Assembly: GCA_948844705.1 (NCBI GenBank)
Contig: CAQNVT010000082.1
Location: 1-13,465 of the forward strand
Direction: 5' to 3'
Length of the DNA stretch: 13,465 bases
DNA from: an uncultured Dorea sp.
GTDB lineage: Bacteria > Bacillota > Clostridia > Lachnospirales > Lachnospiraceae
Of the stretch, positions 1 to 7,670 are shown piece by piece (within the stretch, counting starts at the first letter, position 1; the number at the start of each line of letters is the position of its first letter). Below the pieces are notes generated by a model. That model searched no databases. It was given only the letters and a program-made list of their open reading frames with translations, and was not told the DNA's origin. The position numbers were made by a program, and so were the translations under genes.

Positions 1-2
1 GT

Positions 3-74
3 TCGGGCTCGGGAAAATCAACGCTTTTACATTTAATCGGCGGGCTGGACAGACCGGACGAGGGGCGCGTGCTG
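3..74 (+). CDS. ABC transporter ATPase fragment (Walker A region)
   Basis: Reading from base 3 gives SGSGKSTLLHLIGGLDRPDE followed by GRVL. The GSGKST is a Walker A (P-loop), and the segment after it is typical of the LolD/MacB-like or FtsE-like family of ABC ATPases that power export or membrane-protein release. Only about 24 residues are present: the gene runs off the left edge and stops resembling an ABC ATPase after GRVL, where a different protein (CarA) begins in another frame. The signature motif, Walker B and H-loop are all absent, so this is a scrap rather than a gene. Its true neighbours and substrate cannot be told. The P-loop identification is firm; the subfamily is a guess. Confidence 0.7.
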
Positions 75-727
75 AGAAAATCCCCGGTTTATATGGCATT
101 GACACCCGTGCACTCACGAAGCATCTTCGCGAAAAAGGCTCCATGTTGGGGAAAATCTATTTTGAAAGCCCCGATGAGGTTGATTTCGACGACCCCAATG
201 CCGAAAACCTGATTGCCAAGGTCAGCTGCCGTGAGCCTGAGGTGCATGGAGAGGGAGGTCGCACTGTGGTGCTGGTTGACTGCGGCACAAAATTCAATAT
301 TATCAGATGTCTCACCCGCCGCGGAGTGAAGGTTGTCAGGGTCCCCTGGGACTATGACTTTAACCAGATTCCGTTTGACGGGCTGTTTATATCCAATGGC
401 CCCGGAAACCCGGATTTCGCCACCGTCACAGTGGAAAACATCCGCAAGGCCATGGCTACATGCAAGCCGATTTGTGGCATATGCATGGGTAACCAGTTGC
501 TTGCAAAGGCAGCCGGCGCCACTACATACAAATTGAAATATGGCCACCGCAGCCATAACCAGCCGGTGCGCATGGTCGGAACAGACACATGCTACGTTAC
601 TTCACAAAACCACGGTTATGCAGTCGACGGCAGCGCGTTGGGAGAGGATTGGGAACCTCTGTTCGTTAACATGAACGACGGAACCAATGAGGGAATCAGG
701 CATAAATCACTACCATTCTTTTCGGCA
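74..727 (+). pseudogene. carA: Carbamoyl-phosphate synthase small subunit, internal fragment (Bacteroidetes type)
   Basis: CarA is the glutaminase subunit that releases ammonia from glutamine for carbamoyl phosphate synthesis (arginine and pyrimidine pathways). The fragment opens at EKIPGLYGIDTRALTKHLRE, upstream of the ATG at 143, and continues in one frame. Visible are the end of the N-terminal CarA domain, then the class I glutamine amidotransferase domain: SNGPGNP, the nucleophile region PICGICMGNQ with the catalytic Cys, and the ITSQNHGYAV-like segment SQNHGYAV. The sequence leaves the family after LPFFSA, just before the expected QFHPEA that carries the catalytic His and Glu. The first about 130 residues and the last about 30 are therefore missing. 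The wording of the protein (VVRVPWDYDFN, NMNDGTNEG) is that of Bacteroidetes CarA, unlike the Clostridia genes that follow. A chimeric join at both ends is more likely than natural transfer. Confidence 0.88.
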
Positions 728-2360
728 TGGCTTTATAAAGAGGCGGCATGGCAATATAAACATGTCCCTCATAGATGAGCTCCGGCATAAAACGGTAGAA
801 CAGCGTAAGCAGCAGCGTAGAAATGTGTGCGCCGTCTACGTCCGCATCCGCCATGATAATGATCTTGTCATACCGGAGCTTCGAAATATCAAAATCATTG
901 CCGTAGCCCTCTGAAAATCCACATCCGAAGGCATTAATCATCGTCTTGATCTCCGCGTTGGCAAGAATCTTGTCAATACTCGCCTTTTCTACATTAAGTA
1001 TCTTTCCCCGGATCGGAAGGATCGCCTGGTACATTCGGTTTCTCGCAGTCTTGGCAGAGCCGCCGGCAGAATCTCCCTCGACGATAAATATCTCGCAGTT
1101 CTTCGCATCCCGGCTCTCACAGTTCGCAAGCTTTCCGTTGCTGTCAAAGGAATATTTCTGCTTCGTCAGAAGATTCGTCTTGGCCTTCTCCTCGGTCCTG
1201 CGGATCTTTGCGGCCTTCTCCGCGCAGCCGATCACCTTTTTTAAATTGTCAAGATTCCGGTCAAAATAACGGACGATCTCGTCGCCTGCCACCTTGCTCA
1301 CGGCCTTCGCCGCATCCGGATTATCAAGCTTCGTTTTCGTCTGCCCCTCAAATCTCGGGTCCGGATGCTTGATCGAGATGATCGCCGTCATACCGTTTCT
1401 TACATCCGCACCCGTAAAGTTTGCATCCTTCTCCTTCAAAATACCAAGCTCTCTCGCATATTGATTGATAACCGTCGTAAATGTGGTCTTGAATCCGGTC
1501 AGGTGCGTACCGCCCTCACCGTTATAAATATTGTTGCAGAAGCCAAGTACATTTTCATGAAATTCATTTACATACTGGAAGGCCGCTTCTACCTCGATGC
1601 CCTCTGCCTCTCCCTTAAAATAAACCGGATCATGCACGGCCTCCTTTTTTGAATTCAGATCCTTGATAAAGCCCAGGATCCCGTCCGGCTCATGATAGAC
1701 GATCCGCTCCTTGCTGCCCTCTCTCATATCCTCGAATATGATCGTAAGCTCCGGATTCAGATAGGTTGTCTCATGCATGCGGCTCTTCACTTCATCCGCA
1801 CGGAATTTTGTCTTTTCAAATATCGTATCATCCGGCAGGAAGTTAATCTTCGTACCGGTCTTTCTCGTCCTGCCAAGCTTCGGAAGCAGTCCCTCCTCGA
1901 GCTCGATGACCGGAATGCCTCTTTCATATCTGTCATGATGGATATACCCGTCACGGCTCACCTCAACGTCCATATAGGAAGACAATGCGTTTACCACCGA
2001 AGAACCTACACCGTGAAGTCCGCCGCTGGTCTTATATACAGAATCATCAAACTTACCGCCCGCATGAAGCGTCGTATACACAATACGCTCCGCAGACACT
2101 CCCTTTGCATGCATATCCACAGGCACACCCCGGCCGTTATCCGATACCGTCGCAGAGCCGTCGCGCTCCAGCGTCACCCTTATCTCCGTACAAAAGCCTG
2201 CCAGATGCTCGTCTACTGCGTTGTCCACGATCTCATAGATCAGATGATTCAGTCCCTTGGTGGACACACTCCCGATATACATGCCCGGCCGTTTGCGGAC
2301 TGCCTCAAGCCCCTCCAATATTGCAATACTGTCAGCATCATATGTAGTCTTCTTTGCCAT
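720..2360 (-). CDS. gyrB: Type IIA DNA topoisomerase subunit B (GyrB/ParE), C-terminus missing
   Basis: ATPase subunit of DNA gyrase or topoisomerase IV. I chose the ATG at 2360 (MAKKTTYDADS) over an upstream in-frame GTG at 2378, because MAKK fits the family start and GGAAGG/GGAAG lies just upstream. Motifs in order from that start: EIVDNAVDE (about 43-51, Mg/ATP), DNGRGVP (74-80), GGLHGVGSSVVNALS (113-127), the QTKTKL loop (340-345), the Toprim motifs EGDSAGGSA (428-436) and MADADVDGAHI (503-513). The protein leaves the family after PPLYKAMPK (residue 547), where the carA fragment begins. About 90-100 residues, the end of the Toprim/tail region, are lost. Many Lachnospiraceae carry two GyrB-like paralogues, and with no gyrA or parC partner here I cannot say which this is; the symbol is provisional. 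A sigma-A-type promoter sits directly upstream. Confidence 0.9.
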
Positions 2361-2395
2361 TTCTTCCAATCCTTCCACTTATCCATACTGCATTT

Positions 2396-2424
2396 ATCTT
2401 AGCACAAAATATGGTGCGAATCAA
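2396..2424 (-). promoter_or_regulatory. Sigma-A-type promoter for the gyrB/parE gene
   Basis: On the minus strand TTGATT (2424-2419) is followed after 17 bases by TAAGAT (2401-2396), about 36 bases ahead of the ATG at 2360. The spacer contains a small inverted repeat, GCAC-N8-GTGC (2402-2417), which could be an operator or chance. It lies in the short gap after the spoIIP stop, so gyrB/parE need not depend on sporulation transcription. Confidence 0.55.
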
Positions 2425-2431
2425 ATATATT

Positions 2432-3619
2432 TTAAGGAGTTAATACCTTATCTAGTGTGTCTGCCAGAACCTCCATTGCATTTCTCATCTCCTCCACCGT
2501 ATTTGTCTGTGCTCCCGCCTCAATTAACAGCGTCTTCGGCATGATATTCATATTGTAGCAATACCCTCTTAAATAAATATGCCTCGTAAAGCCCGGATAC
2601 AACTCCGCCGCCTTAAGCTGCATCTGCAGAGAGAATGCAAGATTATCCTGAATATAAGGATTATACAGGTAATCGATATCTCCGTTTGCCTTCGTTCTGC
2701 TAAGGCCGTTGAAAAACATGATCTGCGCCGTAGGCTTCCCGTTTATCTCTGTCACGAGATGAGTACCTTCTGCCACACCGTCCCTGTGCAGGTCTATCAA
2801 AACCTCTATGCCTGGGTTTTCTTCCAGTATCTTCCGTACCTCCGGCTCTGCCAGATCATACGCCTTGCTTCTGTCAAGCTCGCCGTCTATCAGGTCATAA
2901 ACACCCTCATGATGTATCGTCTCGATCCCCCGCGCATTTAAGAGCTCGGTAAGATATGTACCTACCCCGACAATCGTCGTAGACGTATCACCCGGAACGG
3001 AATCTGCAAATGCCTCCTGGGAATGGGTATGGTAAATAAGGACCTTCGGTCCCTTTGTCTCCTTATCGATCCTCAGATCCCTGGCAAGAAGAGCCTCTGC
3101 ATCCAACTCCTCCGGACTTGTCATCGTCGTACTGTCAATCGTATAAAAATTTCCCACCAGATATTCGTAATTCTTAAGCTTTTCTATGGAAAGATCGATA
3201 CTGCCTGCCGCGGTCTGCACACTGGGCTCTTCCTTGGCCTCCCCGATAAGCTTCCCGTTTTCATCCACCGCATTTTCATCATTTGCCTGTCTTTTAAGGA
3301 TCATCTCATAGGTTGCCATATCCTCAATATCCGTATCCGCCCCCTCCTTTTCCTTTACATAGGTTCCGAGAGGGATCAGCTCCATAGCCTTTTCCGCCAC
3401 CCACTCTCCTGCCGGGACATGGTGCCTTTTAGAGGTATAGGAAAATCCGGTAAGATATACCTCCTGTACATGGCCGAGAAGCAGCTTATTCGGCCCTGCC
3501 AGGAGCCGTTCCATTCCCTTAAGACCGACTCCTGCACCCATACTGATCACTATATATAATACAAGTACGCCTCCGGTAACCGCCATAAGGATCCTGCTGA
3601 TCCTCTGTCCGTTTTTCAA
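2432..3619 (-). CDS. spoIIP: Stage II sporulation protein P (SpoIIP)
   Basis: Cell-wall hydrolase (amidase and endopeptidase) that, with SpoIID and SpoIIM, thins peptidoglycan so that the mother cell can engulf the forespore. At 395 residues it has normal length and looks intact. An N-terminal membrane anchor covers about residues 9-30 (short basic head, then a hydrophobic stretch), and the rest is expected outside the membrane. Catalytic-domain motifs: IYHTHSQEAF (about 195-204), DLHRDG (276-281) and LIEAGAQTNT (365-374). The start is TTG at 3619, chosen because GGAGTG lies 5 bases upstream and the next Met falls inside the membrane segment. It lies downstream of gpr on the same strand, the gene order known from Bacillus subtilis (gpr-spoIIP). 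In that species spoIIP is also read by sigma-E; a candidate promoter is given separately. Confidence 0.95.
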   Translation of the reverse strand: MKNGQRISRILMAVTGGVLVLYIVISMGAGVGLKGMERLLAGPNKLLLGHVQEVYLTGFSYTSKRHHVPAGEWVAEKAMELIPLGTYVKEKEGADTDIEDMATYEMILKRQANDENAVDENGKLIGEAKEEPSVQTAAGSIDLSIEKLKNYEYLVGNFYTIDSTTMTSPEELDAEALLARDLRIDKETKGPKVLIYHTHSQEAFADSVPGDTSTTIVGVGTYLTELLNARGIETIHHEGVYDLIDGELDRSKAYDLAEPEVRKILEENPGIEVLIDLHRDGVAEGTHLVTEINGKPTAQIMFFNGLSRTKANGDIDYLYNPYIQDNLAFSLQMQLKAAELYPGFTRHIYLRGYCYNMNIMPKTLLIEAGAQTNTVEEMRNAMEVLADTLDKVLTP

Positions 3620-3627
3620 CTTATCAC

Positions 3628-3679
3628 TCCGTCATTTTTTTCGTCTTAACACTATATGACGGAAGCCTTCTCATTATGT
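3628..3679 (-). promoter_or_regulatory. Candidate sigma-E-like promoter and overlapping hairpin before spoIIP
   Basis: In the 87-base gap between gpr and spoIIP, the minus strand has ACATAAT (3679-3673), a 14-base spacer and CATATAGT (3658-3651). This roughly resembles sigma-E sites (ATA-containing -35, 13-15 bases, CATACANT-like -10). The same stretch holds an inverted repeat with perfect 8-base arms, TCCGTCAT (3628-3635) and ATGACGGA (3656-3663). On the minus-strand transcript its 3' arm covers the first bases of the spoIIP Shine-Dalgarno sequence (GGAGTG). The inverted repeat is seen directly; the promoter assignment and any control role are inference. Confidence 0.3.
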
Positions 3680-3706
3680 GCATGTCCTTCTTCAAAATCC
3701 GCCTGC

Positions 3707-4672
3707 TTACGCAACCTCTCCCGAAAACAGCATATTCAGAGACTCCGATATGGTATAGCTGATACGCTTCACCGTCTCATCAATATCCTTCGGAGTTACG
3801 AAAAGCCCGTTCAGATGCGGTGAGATCAGCTCCTTCACCAGCTCATACTTCTCCGCGGCGCTGTATCCCTGCATCACAACACCTACTCCCTTCAACGACT
3901 CCGATTCCTCAAGAGCCGCGATAAAATTCTCCATCGTATCATTGACGATCGTCGCCGCATCCACCACCGTAGGAACGCCTATGGCAAGCACCGGCACTCC
4001 GACCGTCTCCTCGGTGATCGCATTCCTGTGGTTGCCCACACCCGATCCCGGATTGATTCCCGTATCCGCGATCTGAATCGTCCGGTTCAATCTTTTCGAA
4101 CTTCTTGCCGCCAATGCGTCGATCGCAATGATAAAATCCGGTTTTGTCTCGCTTACAACCCCTCTGATAATCTCCACCGTCTCCATTCCTGTCTGTCCCA
4201 TCACTCCCGGCACGATGGCGCTCACAAGCCTTGCATGCTCCTTGCCCATGGCATATTTTCCGTATTCCTTTACAATATGTCTGGTGATATTCAAGTTATC
4301 CACCACATACGGCCCCAGGGCATCCGGCGTTACCTTCCGGTTTCCGAGCCCCACGACAAGCACCGAATAATCCTTCTTATCGTCCTCCAGGAAACGCTCC
4401 AGAAATTTCTTAAGCTCCGCCGAGATCTCCCTGTGATAGTCCTCATCCGGTACTGCCATATTCGGAGCCTCCATCGTAATGTAAGTTCCCACCGGCTTCC
4501 GCATTACCCTGGCCCCGTTCTCTGTCTCGATCTTCACCGTAGTGACCTTGATCTCCCGTTCCTCATCCACCTCTTCCGTGAGCACAACACCCTGCACCTC
4601 AACCTGATCCGACTCAAATCTCTCCTTCTGCTCCAGAGCCAGATCCGTCCTGATACTATACTTCTCCACCAT
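3707..4672 (-). CDS. gpr: Germination protease GPR
   Basis: Aspartic-like endopeptidase of family A25 that degrades small acid-soluble spore proteins when the spore germinates, freeing DNA and supplying amino acids. At 321 residues it is slightly shorter than the Bacillus enzymes (about 370) but looks complete. The N-terminus carries the SIRTDLALE segment (about 6-14), the zymogen processing region in known GPRs. The family blocks VVGLGNRKVTPDALGP (Asp about 117) and FIIAIDALAARS (Asp about 185) hold the two conserved aspartates, matching Asp127 and Asp193 of the B. megaterium enzyme; GSGVGNHR follows at about 209-216. ATG at 4672 is preceded by GGGAGAG about 7 bases upstream. It is divergent from rpsT and followed by spoIIP, as in many Firmicutes. 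I could not settle on a sigma-G promoter in the gap. Confidence 0.96.
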   Translation of the reverse strand: MVEKYSIRTDLALEQKERFESDQVEVQGVVLTEEVDEEREIKVTTVKIETENGARVMRKPVGTYITMEAPNMAVPDEDYHREISAELKKFLERFLEDDKKDYSVLVVGLGNRKVTPDALGPYVVDNLNITRHIVKEYGKYAMGKEHARLVSAIVPGVMGQTGMETVEIIRGVVSETKPDFIIAIDALAARSSKRLNRTIQIADTGINPGSGVGNHRNAITEETVGVPVLAIGVPTVVDAATIVNDTMENFIAALEESESLKGVGVVMQGYSAAEKYELVKELISPHLNGLFVTPKDIDETVKRISYTISESLNMLFSGEVA

Positions 4673-4738
4673 CTTACATCTCTCCCTGCCTGTAAATATG
4701 CTTTACTGTAGTTTTTACAATATTTCAAGAAATATGTA

Positions 4739-4767
4739 TTGACAGAACAACTCCCTTGGACTAAAAT
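4739..4767 (+). promoter_or_regulatory. Sigma-A promoter of rpsT
   Basis: TTGACA (4739-4744), a 17-base spacer and TAAAAT (4762-4767): a perfect -35 and a near-perfect -10. Transcription should start at about 4774, giving a leader of about 90 bases before the rpsT start codon. It is the strongest promoter-like sequence I found in the window, as expected for a ribosomal protein gene. Confidence 0.8.
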
Positions 4768-4779
4768 AAATGCGTATGT

Positions 4780-4836
4780 TTCGTTAGAACGTCCGTGTCC
4801 GGCTCTAACGAATCAGGAATCGATAAGAAAAATCGA
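4780..4836 (+). promoter_or_regulatory. Structured 5' leader of rpsT (two hairpins)
   Basis: The rpsT leader holds two inverted repeats. The first has perfect 9-base arms, TTCGTTAGA (4780-4788) and TCTAACGAA (4804-4812), around a 15-base loop. The second is smaller: TCGAT (4820-4824) and ATCGA (4832-4836) around a 7-base A-rich loop. Neither is followed by a T run, so they are not terminators. The second ends 13 bases before the Shine-Dalgarno sequence. A role in autoregulation by S20 is possible but only inferred. Confidence 0.5.
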
Positions 4837-4862
4837 AATATGAGATATTGGAGGTGGACAAA

Positions 4863-5126
4863 TTGGCTAATATCAAATCTGCAAAGAAGAGAATCTTGGT
4901 AAACGAAACAAAAGCTGCAAGAAATAAAGCTATCAAATCAAAAGTAAAGACTTATGTAAAAAAAGTCGAGACAGCTGTAGCTAACAAGGATGCTGCTGTA
5001 GCTGCAGAAGCACTTAAGGCTGCGATCGTTGAGATTAACAAAGCCGGAAGCAAGGGCGTATATCACAAGAATACATGCTCAAGAAAGATTTCCCGCTTAA
5101 CAAAAGCTGTCAACGCGATTTCTTAA
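4863..5126 (+). CDS. rpsT: 30S ribosomal protein S20
   Basis: S20 binds 16S rRNA in the body of the small subunit and helps early assembly. The 87-residue product is very rich in Lys and Ala, with the family opening ANIKSAKKRI and the closing KNTCSRKISRLTKAVNAI, and is the usual length. The start is TTG at 4863: GGAGGT at 4850-4855 lies 7 bases upstream, and the next residues ANIKSAKK are the conserved N-terminus. An in-frame TTG at 4848 would precede the ribosome binding site and can be dismissed. A UUG start is also known for E. coli rpsT, where S20 represses its own translation. The gene stands alone, with its own promoter, a structured leader and a terminator. Confidence 0.97.
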   Translation: MANIKSAKKRILVNETKAARNKAIKSKVKTYVKKVETAVANKDAAVAAEALKAAIVEINKAGSKGVYHKNTCSRKISRLTKAVNAIS

Positions 5127-5142
5127 TAGAAAACATAAAAGG

Positions 5143-5177
5143 AGACATCCATTCCGTCATGTGGATGTCTTTTTTTC
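5143..5177 (+). terminator. Intrinsic terminator of rpsT
   Basis: Perfect 9-base arms AGACATCCA (5143-5151) and TGGATGTCT (5162-5170) with a 10-base loop, followed by a run of T. It starts 16 bases after the rpsT stop. The convergent ilvC gene ends 18 bases beyond, so the hairpin may also serve ilvC, although the T run on that side is weaker. Confidence 0.9.
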
Positions 5178-5194
5178 TTTATTTTGTTTTCCGC

Positions 5195-6238
<1,044 letters not shown>

Positions 6239-6257
6239 TTAATTTTTACCGCTGCAA

Positions 6258-6755
6258 TCAATCAAGGTACGTGACATCCTTGATCCCTCTCTTAAGCCCC
6301 GTGATACCGGTCCTTGCAAGCTCCAGGATCTCAAAGCCATCCAGAAGATTAAGAAACGCCTCAAGCTTGGATTGATTTCCCGTAAGCTCGATCATGAGCG
6401 ATTCCTTCTCAACATCAACGATCTTCGCACGGAAAATGTCTGCGATCGAGATAGCCTCCGCCCTCTGCGCCGCATCCGCGCGGATCTTCACCAACATAAG
6501 CTCCCTGTATACGGAATCCTCCGGGGCAAGTACCTTAATTTTGATGACATCCTCAAGCTTCCTTACCTGCTTCTCAATCTGGGCAAGAATCAGCTCGTCG
6601 CCGCTCCCGACAATGGTAATCCGCGTAAACCTCGGATCTGCCGTCACGCCGGCGGTAATACTGTCGATACTGTAGCCCCTCCGGCTGAACAAACCGGATA
6701 TACGGCTTAACACACCCGGATCATTATTAACGATTAATGAATATACCCTCTGCAT
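6258..6755 (-). CDS. ilvN: Acetolactate synthase small (regulatory) subunit
   Basis: Regulatory subunit of acetohydroxyacid synthase; it activates the catalytic subunit IlvB and gives feedback inhibition by valine. The 165 residues match the family length. An N-terminal ACT domain (about 1-75: YSLIVNNDPGVLSRISGLFSRRGY, DPRFTRITIV) is followed by the C-terminal small-subunit domain (about 80-158, with VKIRAD and ELTGN). ATG at 6755 has GAGGTG 5 bases upstream. The catalytic ilvB is not next to it. A hairpin that looks like a terminator stands just upstream, and no T-box leader is visible, so how ilvN-ilvC is transcribed is unclear. Confidence 0.95.
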   Translation of the reverse strand: MQRVYSLIVNNDPGVLSRISGLFSRRGYSIDSITAGVTADPRFTRITIVGSGDELILAQIEKQVRKLEDVIKIKVLAPEDSVYRELMLVKIRADAAQRAEAISIADIFRAKIVDVEKESLMIELTGNQSKLEAFLNLLDGFEILELARTGITGLKRGIKDVTYLD

Positions 6756-6781
6756 GCTGCACCTCTTTTCTTTTTATTTTC

Positions 6782-6805
6782 AAAAACAGAGTGCGTTCTG
6801 TTTTT
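6782..6805 (-). terminator. Hairpin between the radical SAM gene and ilvN
   Basis: Arms AAAAACAGA (6782-6790) and TCTGTTTTT (6797-6805) are perfectly complementary over 9 bases with a 6-base loop. The arm's own T run supplies the U tract in either direction, the usual shape of a bidirectional terminator. It overlaps the stop codon of the radical SAM gene and ends 26 bases before the ilvN start. It could also act as an attenuator for ilvN. Confidence 0.65.
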
Positions 6806-7670
6806 AAATAATAGCAATAACTTCTTCCTTTGTCAAGTATTTCCCGATACATTTTTGAAGAGATTCAAGCATCCGCTCTTTATCCCCCGGAAGCGTCCCC
6901 CGGACTCTGTATTCTATAAAATCATGAAAGCCGTCATATTCCAGGGATTCTGCCGTAAGAAGCTCAAGGAGGCGTTTCTCCTCCTCAAGATTTTCAAGCT
7001 CGCTGGCCGGCACAAAATTCCCCGCCTCGATCTCCCGGTAAAGCGGCGCCTCCTTATGCAAAAACATAGAAAAATTCACGATCCTCGACGGCCTTGTCCT
7101 GTTAAAAAATTCTGCAGTCTGCTCTGCATTCTCCTGTCCCCGGCCTTTTCCGGCAACCCCTGTCATCATGCGGGCATCGTAGATCATGCCTGCCGCCTGG
7201 ATACGCGCGATCGCTTCATATACCTCAGAAAGATTATGATCCTTGTCCATAAATTTCAGCACATCGTCAAGCCCGCTCTCAATACCGAGATAAAGATGCC
7301 TCACTCCTGCGCCGTAAAGCGCCTTAAGCTCCTCGTCACTTTTCATCCGGATATTTGTCACGGTCGCATCCATATTCACCTCTTCAAAATCCGGAAAACT
7401 GCTTCTTACCATCTGAAGTATCCTGAGAAGCTTCTCTGTCTCAAGGCCGAAGGCATTGCCGTCTCCAAGGAAGATTCTTTTCGGAGAGCCTCCTACGCTC
7501 TGCACTCTTTTTAATTCCTCCCCGATCTGTTCAAGCGGAAGCTCCCTGTATTTCAGATGCTTAAACAGCATACAGAATTTGCATCGGTTGTATGAGCACC
7601 CCACCGCCACCGGAAGCATATAGGAGCCCCGCTCCATCGGTGTCCGGCATATCTGTCCCTCATAATTCAA
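6804..7670 (-). CDS. Radical SAM protein of unknown substrate
   Basis: 288 residues. The iron-sulfur binding motif is near the N-terminus as GCSYNRCKFC, with cysteines at about 25, 30 and 33 (CX4CX2C rather than the common CX3CX2C). This spacing is shared, to my knowledge, by a group of Clostridia radical SAM proteins related to COG1032. The radical SAM barrel follows: IFLGDGNAFGL (about 66-76), MDATVTN and LYLGIESGLDDVLK, the last being the Gly-Glu-Ser type SAM-binding strand. The C-terminal part has no recognised extra domain. The start is TTG at 7670, which overlaps the pepF stop by four bases (TTGA), so the two are probably translated together. No maturation target or peptide substrate is encoded nearby, so I assign no reaction. 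Confidence 0.85.
   Translation of the reverse strand: MNYEGQICRTPMERGSYMLPVAVGCSYNRCKFCMLFKHLKYRELPLEQIGEELKRVQSVGGSPKRIFLGDGNAFGLETEKLLRILQMVRSSFPDFEEVNMDATVTNIRMKSDEELKALYGAGVRHLYLGIESGLDDVLKFMDKDHNLSEVYEAIARIQAAGMIYDARMMTGVAGKGRGQENAEQTAEFFNRTRPSRIVNFSMFLHKEAPLYREIEAGNFVPASELENLEEEKRLLELLTAESLEYDGFHDFIEYRVRGTLPGDKERMLESLQKCIGKYLTKEEVIAII

Noticed and set aside
74..727. Horizontal transfer of carA into the Clostridia genome
   Set aside because: Only an internal fragment is present, cut at both ends and fused to another scrap, which fits a chimera better than a transferred gene.
946..1269. Long open frames on the plus strand across the topoisomerase, spoIIP and gpr genes
   Set aside because: They are antisense to strong, motif-bearing genes, have odd composition (many Arg, His, Cys or Leu) and lack ribosome binding sites.
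4673..4745. Sigma-G promoter for gpr
   Set aside because: A CATATTTA box is present on the minus strand, but no -35 at a suitable distance matches well enough.
4848..4862. Upstream TTG start for rpsT
   Set aside because: It would start translation before the GGAGGT site and add five residues not found in S20 proteins.
6756..6805. T-box or leader-peptide attenuator before ilvN
   Set aside because: The space is too short, no Leu/Val/Ile-rich peptide is visible, and no T-box specifier or conserved box can be seen.
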